Shown here: positions 49,566 to 58,685 of the stretch, piece by piece
Layout: each line of letters begins with the position of its first letter
Position numbering within the stretch: position 1 is the first letter of the stretch
Source of the DNA: Haloarcula rubra
GTDB lineage: Archaea; Halobacteriota; Halobacteria; Halobacteriales; Haloarculaceae
Reading direction: 5' to 3'
Assembly: GCF_019599465.1 (NCBI RefSeq)
Contig: NZ_RKLR01000001.1
Span: forward strand, 620,001-684,000
Length of the DNA stretch: 64,000 nt
Translations under genes and position numbers: made by a program
The notes under the pieces: model-generated
What the model saw: the letters and a program-made list of their open reading frames with translations, nothing else
What the model was told of the DNA's origin: nothing
Databases searched by the model: none

Positions 49566-51458
49566 ATGGCACCAGACCCACCGGCAGACGAGGAACGGGA
49601 CGAGTACGACCTCTCGAGGCGGTCGCTGCTCAAGGTGACTGGGGCCGCACTCGGGTCCACGTCGGTCGCCGGGTGTCTTGGAGAGCGCCCCACCGGCTAC
49701 CGTCGTCTGGGCTACGGCGGGGTCCCGTGGTTCGTCTCCGGCGACGTCGAATCGGCGGTGTTCGCACCGCTCGCGCTGTCGCTCTCGGGACCGAGCGACG
49801 GCCTCGTCGCCCACTGGACGCTCGACGGAACCGGGGGGACCGCGGCGGACGCCGTCGGCGGCAACGACGGCGCTATCCGCGGTGCACCGACACAGGGGGT
49901 CCCGGGCGTCCACGACTCGACGGCTTACGACTTCCTGTCGGGGTCTGGCAACTACGTCGAGGTAGCCGACGCGGGCGCTCTCCGTCCCGCCGAACTCTCC
50001 TTCGGCGGGTGGTACCGGACAGACAGCGGCGCGAACAGCCAGACCGTCCTCCAGAAGGCCGACGCGCGCTTCGGCGACGAGGGGTACGCCGTCGACGTCC
50101 AGACGGACAACAGCGTCCGCGGCCACGTCGCCGTCGAGAGCGGACGGGCCTCGGTCAACCCGTGGGGTGTCGCCACCCACGACGGCGAGTGGCACCACCT
50201 CCTGCTGACGTGGGACGGGAGTGCGCTCGTCCTGTACCTCGACGGCACGGAGGTCGACCGCGACGCCTCCCAATCGGGCGCCGTCGTCCACAGCGACCGG
50301 TCGCTGTTCGTCGGCCGCGGCGACAACGGCTACACCACCTACTACGGGATGGACGGGGCCATCGACGACGTGCGCGTCTACGACCGCGCGTTGTCGGCGA
50401 GCGAGGTGACAGACCTCTACGAAGGGGTGACGGAGACGGCGACGGCGACAGCCACAGAGACGCCTACGGCGACGGCGACATCGACTGCATCGCCCACGCA
50501 GACCGAGACGGCGACAGCAACCGAGACGCCAACACCGACACCGACGGAGACCGCGACGCCGACAGCCACCGAGACGGCGACACCGACCCCCACCGAGACG
50601 GCGACACCGACCCCCACCGAGACGCCCACGTCGACACCGACCCCCACGCCGACCCCGACGACCACCGAGAGCACCGGCCCGGCGCCGGTCGCTCGCTGGC
50701 GGTTCGAGGAGACGAGCGGGACCGTCGCGGCCGACAGCGTCGGGTCCGCAGACGGGTTCCTCCGTGGGTCGCCGACGCTCGACACGACCGGCGTGTTCGC
50801 CACCTCGGGCGTCACGTTCGGGTCGAGTAGCGAGGACTACGTCGAAGTCGCGGACGCCGCCTCGCTGACGCCGACCGCCGAACTCTCCTTCGGCGGGTGG
50901 TACCGGACGACCAGCGGCGAGAACAGCCAGACCGTCCTCCAGAAGGCCGACGCGCGCTTCGGCGACGAGGGCTACGCCGTCGACGTCCAGACGGACAACA
51001 GCGTCCGCGGCCACGTCGCCGTCGACAGCGGACAGGCCTCGGTCAATCCGTTCGGCGTCGCCACCCACGACGGCGAGTGGCACCACCTCCTGCTGACGTG
51101 GGACGGCGACGCACTCGTCCTGTACCTCGACGGGGCCGAGGCCGACCGCGACGCGTCGCAGTCCGGGTCGGTCGTCCACAGCACCCGGTCGCTGTACGTC
51201 GGCCGCGGCGACAACGGCTACACCTCCTACTACGGGATGGTCGGCACCGTCGACGACGTGCGCGTCTACGACACCGCGCTGACCGCCAGTGCGGTCACGT
51301 CGCTGTACGAGGGGACGGCGCCGTCGCCTACCCCGACAGCGACAGAGACTGCGACGCCCACCGAGACGGCGACTGCGACGCTGACACCGATTCCAAACGA
51401 CGAGTTCGGCGAGTCCGGCTACGGGAGCCACGGCTACGGCGGCATCGTCGACAACTGA
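49566..51458 (+). CDS. Tat lipoprotein with two LamG/concanavalin-like domains
   Basis: This encodes 630 residues. The N-terminus has SRRSLLKVTGAALGSTSVAG with C37 after it, a Tat lipoprotein signal. A first LamG-like jelly-roll domain spans about residues 78-285 and a second about 377-585; each holds AELSFGGWYRT or a close form, VDVQTDNSVRGHV, HDGEWHHLLLTWDG and ALVLYLDG. Between them is a Thr/Pro/Glu linker of about 80 residues. Short GYGG motifs occur near both ends (LGYGGVPW; GYGSHGYGGIVDN). A surface adhesin or sugar-binding protein is likely. The two domains are almost the same, which points to a recent duplication. Confidence 0.88.
   Translation: MAPDPPADEERDEYDLSRRSLLKVTGAALGSTSVAGCLGERPTGYRRLGYGGVPWFVSGDVESAVFAPLALSLSGPSDGLVAHWTLDGTGGTAADAVGGNDGAIRGAPTQGVPGVHDSTAYDFLSGSGNYVEVADAGALRPAELSFGGWYRTDSGANSQTVLQKADARFGDEGYAVDVQTDNSVRGHVAVESGRASVNPWGVATHDGEWHHLLLTWDGSALVLYLDGTEVDRDASQSGAVVHSDRSLFVGRGDNGYTTYYGMDGAIDDVRVYDRALSASEVTDLYEGVTETATATATETPTATATSTASPTQTETATATETPTPTPTETATPTATETATPTPTETATPTPTETPTSTPTPTPTPTTTESTGPAPVARWRFEETSGTVAADSVGSADGFLRGSPTLDTTGVFATSGVTFGSSSEDYVEVADAASLTPTAELSFGGWYRTTSGENSQTVLQKADARFGDEGYAVDVQTDNSVRGHVAVDSGQASVNPFGVATHDGEWHHLLLTWDGDALVLYLDGAEADRDASQSGSVVHSTRSLYVGRGDNGYTSYYGMVGTVDDVRVYDTALTASAVTSLYEGTAPSPTPTATETATPTETATATLTPIPNDEFGESGYGSHGYGGIVDN
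49992..50425 (+). repeat. LamG-coding DNA repeat, copy 1
   Basis: This segment closely matches 50880-51313, at a spacing of 888 bp. Long identical stretches include the codons for VDVQTDNSVRGHV and for HDGEWHHLLLTWDG. The identity extends to third-codon positions, so the copies are young or kept alike by gene conversion. Confidence 0.8.
50571..50618 (+). repeat. tandem 24-bp repeat in the Thr/Pro linker
   Basis: Two exact copies of a 24-base unit (50571-50594 and 50595-50618) encode ETATPTPT twice. The surrounding linker (about 50424-50671) is made of imperfect ACN/CCN/GAG units. Confidence 0.8.
50880..51313 (+). repeat. LamG-coding DNA repeat, copy 2
   Basis: See copy 1 at 49992-50425. Confidence 0.8.
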
Positions 51459-51460
51459 CC

Positions 51461-52792
51461 ATGACTGACAACCACCAATACGAGACGCCGGCCGCCGGCA
51501 CGCTGGACTGGGACGAACCGCTGAACCGCAACTTCGAACGCATCGACACGGACGTCGAGATACGCGACGTCGACGCCGACCGGTCGAACTACGTCGCGAA
51601 GGCCGGCGCGAAGTTCCTCGCGACGGACACCGGGAACGTCTACATCGGCGACGGCGGGTCGTGGAGCCAACTCGGCACCATCGGCGGGTCGAGCGACACG
51701 ACGACTGTCGAGGGGTCGGGCATCACCTCGCTCCTCCTCGACGGCTTCGTCGTCGCCATCGGTCGGAACCTCTCGGACCCGCAGACTATCGACCCTTCGG
51801 GGACCGATACCCCGATTCAGGACGCACTGGACCTCGTCGCAGCCAACGGCGGCGGCGAGGTCCACCTTCCGGCGGGCGTCGTCGAGGAGACGGGCCCCAT
51901 CCGCCCCTACGAGGAGACGCAGATACTCGGTCTCGGCGTCGAGATCTCGAAAGTGTCCATCACCGACCAGACCGCCGACGGCATCCTGTTCGACCGGGAC
52001 GGGAGCGTCGACCGCGTCGTCCTCGACGGGTTCGCGCTGAACGGGCCGGCCGGGACCCAACCGACCGGCGTCGCCATCCACCACGCGAACAGGGACACGC
52101 AGGACCTGCAGGTCGGCCGCCTGTTGTTCTGGGGCTGGAACAACTCCGTCTACCGCGTCGACGAGGGCGTCGGCCCGTTCCAGTGCCGCCACGACCAACT
52201 CACCATCTACGAGTGTGACGCCGGCGACCAGGACGGCCTCTTCGAGTTCCGCTCGTGGTACGGCCCGGCCAACTGGTTCGGCACCATCGCCGCCTACCCC
52301 AGCGCCACCGTCAGCGGGCAGAACACGACGGTGTTCTTCTCCCGGGGCGGCACCCAGACCGTCGACTACCTCACGATGGGCGGGTCCGCGGGCGTCGCCG
52401 TCCACCAGACGTGGGACAGCGTGTTAGAGTTCGGCAACGTCCACTGGGAACCGACGACGAACCCGACGAACCCGCCAGCTATCGTGCGACTGCTCGGCCA
52501 CGGGTCGGCGGTCGTCGACACGGTCAAGCACGTCACCGGCACGGCCGACTACGTGTACGAACTGGGGTACGACAGCTACAACGGCCGCGGACCGGGCCGG
52601 AAGATACTCGGGCCGTACATCGAACTGGGTGCCGAGGCCGACATCACCTCGAACGTCGTCAACCTCTCGGCGGCCGGCGACCCCAGCCAACCGTCGCTGT
52701 ATCAGGGTGCCCCGGAAGACGTGACGGTCACCCACAGCGACGGCAACACCGGCGGCCTCCGGGCACTCGGCACGGCGGGGACCGGGTTCTGA
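51461..52792 (+). CDS. pectate-lyase-like beta-helix protein with phage-tail-type N-terminus
   Basis: This encodes 443 residues without a signal peptide. Residues about 1-75 (YETPAAGTLDWDEPLNRNFE, then ATDTGNVYIGDGGSW) resemble the base region of haloarchaeal and viral tail-fibre proteins. From about residue 105, TPIQDALDLVAANGGGEVHL begins the pectate-lyase-3/parallel beta-helix fold, with many Gly/Asn turns. The gene follows the LamG lipoprotein gene by two bases, so it is probably translated with it. It may bind or cut polysaccharide. No other phage gene is nearby. Confidence 0.85.
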   Translation: MTDNHQYETPAAGTLDWDEPLNRNFERIDTDVEIRDVDADRSNYVAKAGAKFLATDTGNVYIGDGGSWSQLGTIGGSSDTTTVEGSGITSLLLDGFVVAIGRNLSDPQTIDPSGTDTPIQDALDLVAANGGGEVHLPAGVVEETGPIRPYEETQILGLGVEISKVSITDQTADGILFDRDGSVDRVVLDGFALNGPAGTQPTGVAIHHANRDTQDLQVGRLLFWGWNNSVYRVDEGVGPFQCRHDQLTIYECDAGDQDGLFEFRSWYGPANWFGTIAAYPSATVSGQNTTVFFSRGGTQTVDYLTMGGSAGVAVHQTWDSVLEFGNVHWEPTTNPTNPPAIVRLLGHGSAVVDTVKHVTGTADYVYELGYDSYNGRGPGRKILGPYIELGAEADITSNVVNLSAAGDPSQPSLYQGAPEDVTVTHSDGNTGGLRALGTAGTGF

Positions 52793-52848
52793 CCTGCCGC
52801 CGTCGTGTGTGATTAAGTAGTCCCGCAGCGGAATGGTAGGCATCGATT

Positions 52849-53964
52849 ATGGCCGACGACTCCTCCCAGAGCCCACTACTCGCCCACGCACGCACTCGAG
52901 TCGACCCCGTCGTGAGTGGCGTTCGGAGCGGGCTTGCGAAGTTCACGCTCCTCGAACGGACGGCGTGGCACACCGGCGAACGCCTCCACATGCGACCACC
53001 GACCGCCCGGCGACGACCCGACCCAGTCGACGTCGCCGGCCGCTACGACGGCCCAGTAGTCCCGTCGTACCCCACCGACGCCGACCGGTCCCCCTCGCTG
53101 TTCCAGCCGGCAGGTGACCTCAATCCCGTGTTGACCGGCGCGGACGTCACCGACTTCGGCCGCACCGACTGCGTGGCCGACCCGTTCCTGTTCGTCACCG
53201 AGGCCGGCGAGTGGCACATGTTCTTCGAGGTATACACCCACAACCGCGACCCCTCGGCGGCCATCGCCCACGCCGAGAGCGCGGACGGCTACGACTGGAC
53301 CTACGACCGCGTGGTGCTCGAGACCGACGAGCACCTGTCGTACCCCTACGTCTTCCGCTGGGACGGCGACCACTACATGATTCCCGACCGCTGGGCCAAA
53401 GAGAAGGGGCCCGCCGGCGTGACCCTCTACCGCGCCGAGTCGTTCCCCCACGAGTGGACCCCCGTCGCGGACCTCGTCCAACCGGCGACGCCGCTGCACG
53501 ACTTCAGCGCCTTCCGCTGGGAGGGTCGCTGGTGGGGGTTGCTGGGCGATGGCGTCGACCTCTACGCGTACTACAGCGACGCCCTCGAAGCGCCCGACTG
53601 GACGCCACACGACGAGAATCCCGTCGTCGAGGGGCGGGCCCGTGCGGCCCGACCCGGCGGTCGGCCCATCGTCTTCGAGGACCGGATTCTCGCGTTCTAT
53701 CAGGACTGTGCCGACCGCTACGGGGAGCGGGTGCGCCTCTACGAGATTACCGACCTCACGCCGACGAGCTACGACGACCGAGAGCGCGACGATTCGCCCG
53801 CCGTCGAGGGGACCGGTGGCCTCGGGTGGAACTCCGGAGCGATGCATCAGGTCGACCCGTGGTTCGACGGCGAGGGGTGGCACTGCGCGGTCGACGGGAA
53901 CCTCGGACTCGGCTATCAGATGCTCGGCGAGCACCACTGGGCCATCGGTATCTACCGGGCCTGA
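52849..53964 (+). CDS. beta-propeller protein of the GIPC-transferase-like / GH43-like family
   Basis: This encodes 371 residues. It has blades with ADPFLFVTEAGEWHMFFEVY, YPYVFRWDGDHYMIPDRW and AFRWEGRWWGLLGDGVDLYA, typical of the five-bladed beta-propeller found in glucosamine inositolphosphorylceramide transferase-like proteins and related to GH43. It is cytoplasmic, with no signal. It may bind or transfer a sugar. It stands at the head of a glycosyltransferase block. Confidence 0.8.
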   Translation: MADDSSQSPLLAHARTRVDPVVSGVRSGLAKFTLLERTAWHTGERLHMRPPTARRRPDPVDVAGRYDGPVVPSYPTDADRSPSLFQPAGDLNPVLTGADVTDFGRTDCVADPFLFVTEAGEWHMFFEVYTHNRDPSAAIAHAESADGYDWTYDRVVLETDEHLSYPYVFRWDGDHYMIPDRWAKEKGPAGVTLYRAESFPHEWTPVADLVQPATPLHDFSAFRWEGRWWGLLGDGVDLYAYYSDALEAPDWTPHDENPVVEGRARAARPGGRPIVFEDRILAFYQDCADRYGERVRLYEITDLTPTSYDDRERDDSPAVEGTGGLGWNSGAMHQVDPWFDGEGWHCAVDGNLGLGYQMLGEHHWAIGIYRA

Positions 53965-53965
53965 G

Positions 53966-54988
53966 TCAGGGGAGGTCCTGTGGCACCGGGTCCGGCGTCG
54001 TCAGCCCTTCGAGGAAGCCGACGCCGTAGAGACAGTACTGCGCGGCGAGCAGCACCGGGACCAGCAGCGCCAGCGGGCTCCGCCGGTCGCGGTACACCTG
54101 CGCCGTGGCGTAGCCGCTCACGACGAGGAACGCGAGGAGCAAGAGCGGGACGTAGCGGGCCTTCCGGGCGCAGATGTCGGCCAGCGCGGCGAGGGCACCG
54201 CCACCGAGCGCCAGCGAGGGGAGCGCGGAGTACCACCGAATCACTCTCCCGTGCCGGCGCTGGATGCGAGCCATGGCGTAGCCGTACGACCGGTTCTTCT
54301 TGCAGAAGGCACCGAAGTCGGCCGAGAGGTGGTGCGAGACGGCGATGGTGGGGTCGAAGACGAACCGGTAGCCCGCCTCGGAGAGGCGGAAGTGGAACTC
54401 CGCGTCCTCGCCGACGTTGACGGCGTCGTCGTACCGGTACTCCTCGAACACGTCGGCCCGGTAGAGGACGTTGCAGGCCGCGACCGACCGCACCAGTCGC
54501 ACCTCGTCGATAGCGTGGGACTGTGGGGACCCGCCGGACCCGAAGACCGTCCCCTGCAGACTCCCGATCAGTTTCGCGAAGGCCGGGTCGTCCGGGAACG
54601 GCCGGTTCGGCCCGCCGACGCCGACGACGTCCTCGTGGTCGGCGTAGGCTTCGATTCGCTCGACGTGCGAGTCGAGCCACGTCGCCGGCACGGCACAGTC
54701 GGAGTCCGTGAAGGCGACGTACTCGCCGGTGGCGGCGTCGACGCCGCGGTTCCGACACTCGCCGATAGTCGCACCCTCGGCGACGAGCCACTCGACGCCG
54801 TGGTCGCTGGCGATTCGCGCCGTCCCGTCCGTCGACCCGCCGTCGACGACCAGTACTTCGTAGCGGTCGTCCGGGTACGTCTGTCTGTCCAGCGACGTGA
54901 GCGTCTCGCCCACCGTCCCCTCGGAGTTGTACGTCACGACGACGACGGACACCATCGGCGCCACACCGTCGTCTCCCTGTGCTGACAC
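53966..54988 (-). CDS. family 2 glycosyltransferase with C-terminal membrane helices
   Basis: This encodes 340 residues. The GT-A fold is visible: VSVVVVTYNSEGTVGETLTS, VLVVDGGSTDGT, NRGVDAATGEYVAFTDSDC (DxD-like DSD), and EDAEFHFRLSEAGY for the acceptor region. The C-terminal 80 residues carry two or three hydrophobic helices. It adds a sugar from a nucleotide donor to a lipid or protein acceptor on the membrane. A second Met at residue 12 is an alternative start. Confidence 0.92.
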   Translation of the reverse strand: MSAQGDDGVAPMVSVVVVTYNSEGTVGETLTSLDRQTYPDDRYEVLVVDGGSTDGTARIASDHGVEWLVAEGATIGECRNRGVDAATGEYVAFTDSDCAVPATWLDSHVERIEAYADHEDVVGVGGPNRPFPDDPAFAKLIGSLQGTVFGSGGSPQSHAIDEVRLVRSVAACNVLYRADVFEEYRYDDAVNVGEDAEFHFRLSEAGYRFVFDPTIAVSHHLSADFGAFCKKNRSYGYAMARIQRRHGRVIRWYSALPSLALGGGALAALADICARKARYVPLLLLAFLVVSGYATAQVYRDRRSPLALLVPVLLAAQYCLYGVGFLEGLTTPDPVPQDLP

Positions 54989-55313
54989 GGGTATGCAGTT
55001 GTTTCCGCGGCGAATAATCCTGTCGGTGAGTCCGGGTCAGTCCGCATCCCGACCGGCGGTGTCCAGTACGCGGCGATTACCGGTCTGGGGCCCGCCGGTG
55101 ACTGGCAGGCCGCCCGCGGTCGTCGTCGGGGGAGACACACGAGGCTGCGCCGGGAGGACGAGAGCGAGAGGGTCGGCGCAGACTGGCCCGTCCGTCGCGT
55201 TCGTCTCCGCTCGCCCCGGAAAGCATAACACCCCGCTCGGCGATACAGTAGGACGTACGTACCGTCTCCCGGTCCACGCAGTGCGGGCGCGGGTGACACC
55301 CTTCCCATCCTAC
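54989..55313. promoter_or_regulatory. divergent promoter region of the glycosyltransferase genes
   Basis: On the reverse strand GGATTATTCG (55013-55022) is centred about 29 bp before the start of the GT2 gene. On the top strand AAGCATAACA at about 55220 could drive the GT4 operon with a leader of some 65 bases. No other feature is seen. Confidence 0.5.
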
Positions 55314-56555
55314 ATGTCAGACGATTCGATATCTCGAAGCGACCCGGTCGCGAGGCCGGACGGCGGACCGTCCTACCGCGTCCTCGGCTGTGCGACCGAA
55401 CACCCGAACCACGTCTTTCAGGTTCGGACCCCGTTCAACCACCGGTCGTTCGACGCCCTGAACGCCACCGGCGTCGACTTGGACGTGGTGTCGCCGACGC
55501 CGTTCGCCCCGCCCGTCGGCCCCTACTCCGAGTACCGTCGCGTCCCGAAGACCGAACAGTGGGGCTCCTACCGCGTCCACTACCCGCGCTTCCTCTACAT
55601 GCTCCCGAAGCGGTACTTCTACCAGGTCTCGGGAAACTCCGCCCAGAAACGCGTCACGAAGTACGTCGAGGAGACGTTCGAGACGCCCCACGACGTGGTA
55701 CAGGCCTGTGGGTTCTACCTCGACGGCTACGCCACGCTGGAGTACTGCAAGCGCCACGACGTCCCCCTCGTGGCCCTCTCGCACGCCGGCGACCTGAAGA
55801 ACTTCGACCGGTTCAACGACACCGTCCAGTCACACATCCGCGAGACCATCGACTACTGCTCGGCCGTCCTCACGGTCAGCGACGAACTCAGCGCCGTCGC
55901 CCGCCGGTTCGCGCCCGCGAGCAAGGTGACCACGCTCCCCATCGGCGAGGACCCGGAGAACTACCCGACCGACCGCCGGGAGGCCATCCGGCGGGAACTC
56001 GGCATCGCACCGGAGACGAAACTGCTCCTGTTCGTCGGCCGGTTCGAGAAGGAGAAGGGGGTTCGTGACCTCGTCGCCGCGCTCGAATCGCTGGACCGCG
56101 ACGACGTGGCCGTCGCCGCCGTCGGCCACGGCGGGGCGCTCCACTGGTGGTTCCTCGACCGACTGGGCGAACTGCGTCACCCGGCCCACGCCTACTGGCA
56201 ACTCGACCCAATCGCCGTCCGGCGTCTCCACGTCGCCGCGGACCTGCTGGTCCACCCCAGCCACTTCGAGGCCCGCCCGACAGTCATCTACGAGGCGATG
56301 GCCGCCGAGACGCCGGTGCTGGCGTCGAACGTCGGCGGCATCCCGGAGATGGTCGTCGACGGCGAGACGGGCGTGCTGGTCCCGCCACACGACCCCGAGA
56401 CGCTCGCCGAGACGCTCGACTACCTGCTCGACGACCCCGAGCGACTGCGCGAGATGGGGACGGCGGGGCTCCAGCGACTGCTCGACCAGCAGTGGACGTG
56501 GAAGCGCCACGCCCAGCGCCTCAACGAGATTCACCGGGAGGTCCTGCGTGCGTAA
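55314..56555 (+). CDS. family 4 glycosyltransferase, copy A of a duplicated pair
   Basis: This encodes 413 residues in the GT-B fold. The N-terminal domain contains FNHRSFDALNATGVDLDVVS. The C-terminal domain has LLLFVGRFEKEKGVRDLVAA and HPSHFEARPTVIYEAMAAET, the nucleotide-sugar E-x7-E region, followed by PVLASNVGGIPEMVVDGETG. It transfers a hexose-type sugar. It is homologous throughout to the gene at 57468-58685. The next gene overlaps by eight bases. Confidence 0.92.
   Translation: MSDDSISRSDPVARPDGGPSYRVLGCATEHPNHVFQVRTPFNHRSFDALNATGVDLDVVSPTPFAPPVGPYSEYRRVPKTEQWGSYRVHYPRFLYMLPKRYFYQVSGNSAQKRVTKYVEETFETPHDVVQACGFYLDGYATLEYCKRHDVPLVALSHAGDLKNFDRFNDTVQSHIRETIDYCSAVLTVSDELSAVARRFAPASKVTTLPIGEDPENYPTDRREAIRRELGIAPETKLLLFVGRFEKEKGVRDLVAALESLDRDDVAVAAVGHGGALHWWFLDRLGELRHPAHAYWQLDPIAVRRLHVAADLLVHPSHFEARPTVIYEAMAAETPVLASNVGGIPEMVVDGETGVLVPPHDPETLAETLDYLLDDPERLREMGTAGLQRLLDQQWTWKRHAQRLNEIHREVLRA
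56331..56416 (+). repeat. 86-bp exact repeat inside GT4 copy A
   Basis: This is identical to 58458-58543 in copy B. It encodes VGGIPEMVVDGETGVLVPPH and the codons that follow. An exact match of this length in otherwise diverged paralogues suggests gene conversion. Confidence 0.85.
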
Positions 56556-57471
56556 CCCCCGCGTGAGCGTCGTGATTCCGGCCTACGAGCGGGGCCACAT
56601 GGTCGGCCGGGCCGTCGACACCGCCCTCGCACAGACCGTCGAGGACCTCGAAGTGGTCGTCGTCGACGACGGGTCGACGGACGACACGCGAGCGGTGGTC
56701 GAGGGGTACGACGACCCCCGAGTTCGCTACCTCGCCCACGAGACGAACCGGGGCGTCAGCGCCGCCCGGAACACCGGCGTCGAGGCGGCCCGCGGCGAGT
56801 ACGTCGCGTTCCTCGACTCGGACGACGAGTGGCTCCCCCGGAAACTGGAGCGCCAACTCGCCGCTATCGACGCCCGGGGCGAGGGGTGGGTCGGCGCCTA
56901 CTGCGACGTCGCGACGGCCGGTGTCTCCCTGCTGGGACGCCTCGCAGCGGCCGTCTCCGACCGCCTGTTCCGTGCCGCCGCGCCCCGCGAAGGGGGGCGG
57001 GAACTGGCCGCGTCGCTCCTCGCGATGCAGGTGTTCATGGGACCGGGGTCGACGCTCGTGGTCGAACGGTCGGTTCTCGAAGCGACGGGGGGGTTCGACG
57101 AGGGTCTCTCCGCGTACGAGGACTGGGACCTCGTCCTGCGAGTCCTCGCCGTCGGGAAACTCGCGTACGTGGACGAACCGCTCGCGCTGACCCACTTCAC
57201 CGGCGACGCGCCCGCGGCGACCTACGTCGAGAACGACCGCCGCTACCTCGACCGGAACGCCGCCCTCGTCGCCGAACTGGAGGCGGAGGGGATTCCGGTC
57301 CGGCGCGTCCACCGGATGGGACTCGTCGGGCACTACCTCACCGAGGGCCGGTTCGGCGAAGCCGCCGAGCACCTCGACTGGGAGACGTTCACCCGGCCGA
57401 AGGACCTCGCGCGACTGGCGTTCTGGTCGGTGCTGGGCCTCCGGTCGCTGACGAGGGGTGAGACCGGATGA
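56548..57471 (+). CDS. family 2 glycosyltransferase
   Basis: This encodes 307 residues from a GTG. RVSVVIPAYERGHMVGRAVD, VVVDDGSTDDTR and AARGEYVAFLDSDDEWLPRK identify the GT-A core with the DxD-like DSDDE. A long C-terminal extension (GGFDEGLSAYEDWDLVLRVL) follows. It overlaps copy A by eight bases and the next GT4 gene by four, so it is fully embedded in the operon. Confidence 0.92.
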   Translation: MRNPRVSVVIPAYERGHMVGRAVDTALAQTVEDLEVVVVDDGSTDDTRAVVEGYDDPRVRYLAHETNRGVSAARNTGVEAARGEYVAFLDSDDEWLPRKLERQLAAIDARGEGWVGAYCDVATAGVSLLGRLAAAVSDRLFRAAAPREGGRELAASLLAMQVFMGPGSTLVVERSVLEATGGFDEGLSAYEDWDLVLRVLAVGKLAYVDEPLALTHFTGDAPAATYVENDRRYLDRNAALVAELEAEGIPVRRVHRMGLVGHYLTEGRFGEAAEHLDWETFTRPKDLARLAFWSVLGLRSLTRGETG

Positions 57472-58685
57472 CCGTCCAGTCCGACGACGCCGGCGACCCG
57501 TACCGCGTGCTGGCCTGTTGTATCCACCACCAGAGCCACGCCCTGCCGGTCCGGTCGCCGTTCAACCACCGATCGTTCGACGCGCTGAACCGGACCGCTG
57601 CCGACCTCGACGTGGTAGTGCCGACGCCCTTTGCCCCGCCGGTCGGCCCCTACTCCGAGTACTCGCGAGTCCCCCGAACGGAGCGCTGGGGGACCTACGT
57701 CGCCCACTACCCCCGGTTCCTCTACGCGGTGCCGAAGCAGTACTTCTACCACGTCTCCGGCGACTCGCTCCAGAAGCGCGTCACGAGGTACGTCGAACGC
57801 ACCTTCGAGACGCCCCACGACGTCGTCCACACCTCGGACATCTACCTCGACGGCTACGGGATGTTGCGGTACTGCCGCCGGCACGACCTGCCGCTGGTGG
57901 TCAACAGCCACGCCGTCGACCTCCACAACTACGAGTCGTTCAACGAGCAGGCACAGGCCCGCATCCGCGAGACGCTGGCGTACGCGGCCCGAATCGTCGT
58001 CGTCAGTGACGAACTCGCGACCCGCGCCGCCCAGTTCGTCCCGGCGTCGAAGGTCCGGACAGTCCCCATCGGCGAGGACCCGTCGCGGTTCCCGACCGAC
58101 CGGCGCGACCAGATTCGCGACGAACTCGGCATCGGTCCCGAGACGACGGTGCTGCTGTCGGTCGGTGCCTACGCCGAGGAGAAAGGGCTGAAGGAACTCG
58201 TCGCGGCCGTCGACGCCCTCGACCGGGAAGACGTGATGCTCGTGACCGTCGGCCACGAGGGCGACCTCCGGTGGTGGCTCCTAGACCGCCTCGGCAAACT
58301 CCGCCACCCCGCCCGGTCGTTCTGGCAACTCGACCCCGTGGCGCTCCGGCGCTGGCAGATAGCCGCCGACGTGCTCGTCCACCCGAGTTGGGCCGAGGGG
58401 CGACCGACGGTCATCTACGAGGCGATGGCCGCGAAGACGCCGGTCGTCGCCTCCTCTGTCGGCGGCATCCCGGAGATGGTCGTCGACGGCGAGACGGGCG
58501 TGCTGGTCCCGCCACACGACCCCGAGACGCTCGCCGAGACGCTGGACCGCCTGCTCGACGACCCCGAGCGACTGCGCGAGATGGGGGCCGCCGGGCACCG
58601 CCGACTGCTCGACCAGCAGTGGACGTGGCGCCACCACGCCGAGCGCCTCAACGAGATTCACCGGACGGTGATGGCCGAGTGGTGA
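57468..58685 (+). CDS. family 4 glycosyltransferase, copy B of a duplicated pair
   Basis: This encodes 405 residues, homologous over its length to the gene at 55314 (FNHRSFDALNRTAADLDVVV; VLLSVGAYAEEKGLKELVAA; HPSWAEGRPTVIYEAMAAKT). Differences in the N-terminal acceptor domain suggest a different acceptor. The first base of its ATG overlaps the previous stop (ATGA), and the next gene overlaps its stop (GTGA). Confidence 0.92.
   Translation: MTVQSDDAGDPYRVLACCIHHQSHALPVRSPFNHRSFDALNRTAADLDVVVPTPFAPPVGPYSEYSRVPRTERWGTYVAHYPRFLYAVPKQYFYHVSGDSLQKRVTRYVERTFETPHDVVHTSDIYLDGYGMLRYCRRHDLPLVVNSHAVDLHNYESFNEQAQARIRETLAYAARIVVVSDELATRAAQFVPASKVRTVPIGEDPSRFPTDRRDQIRDELGIGPETTVLLSVGAYAEEKGLKELVAAVDALDREDVMLVTVGHEGDLRWWLLDRLGKLRHPARSFWQLDPVALRRWQIAADVLVHPSWAEGRPTVIYEAMAAKTPVVASSVGGIPEMVVDGETGVLVPPHDPETLAETLDRLLDDPERLREMGAAGHRRLLDQQWTWRHHAERLNEIHRTVMAEW
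58458..58543 (+). repeat. 86-bp exact repeat inside GT4 copy B
   Basis: See 56331-56416. Confidence 0.85.

Noticed and set aside
47699-49693. Open frames on the reverse strand across glmS
   Set aside because: They lie opposite glmS, which is complete and well matched to its family. No supporting motif is seen.
51461-52792. Prophage tail-fibre gene as evidence of a provirus
   Set aside because: Only the base region and beta-helix resemble tail proteins. No capsid, terminase, integrase or attachment repeat is nearby, and chromosomal haloarchaeal proteins share this N-terminus.
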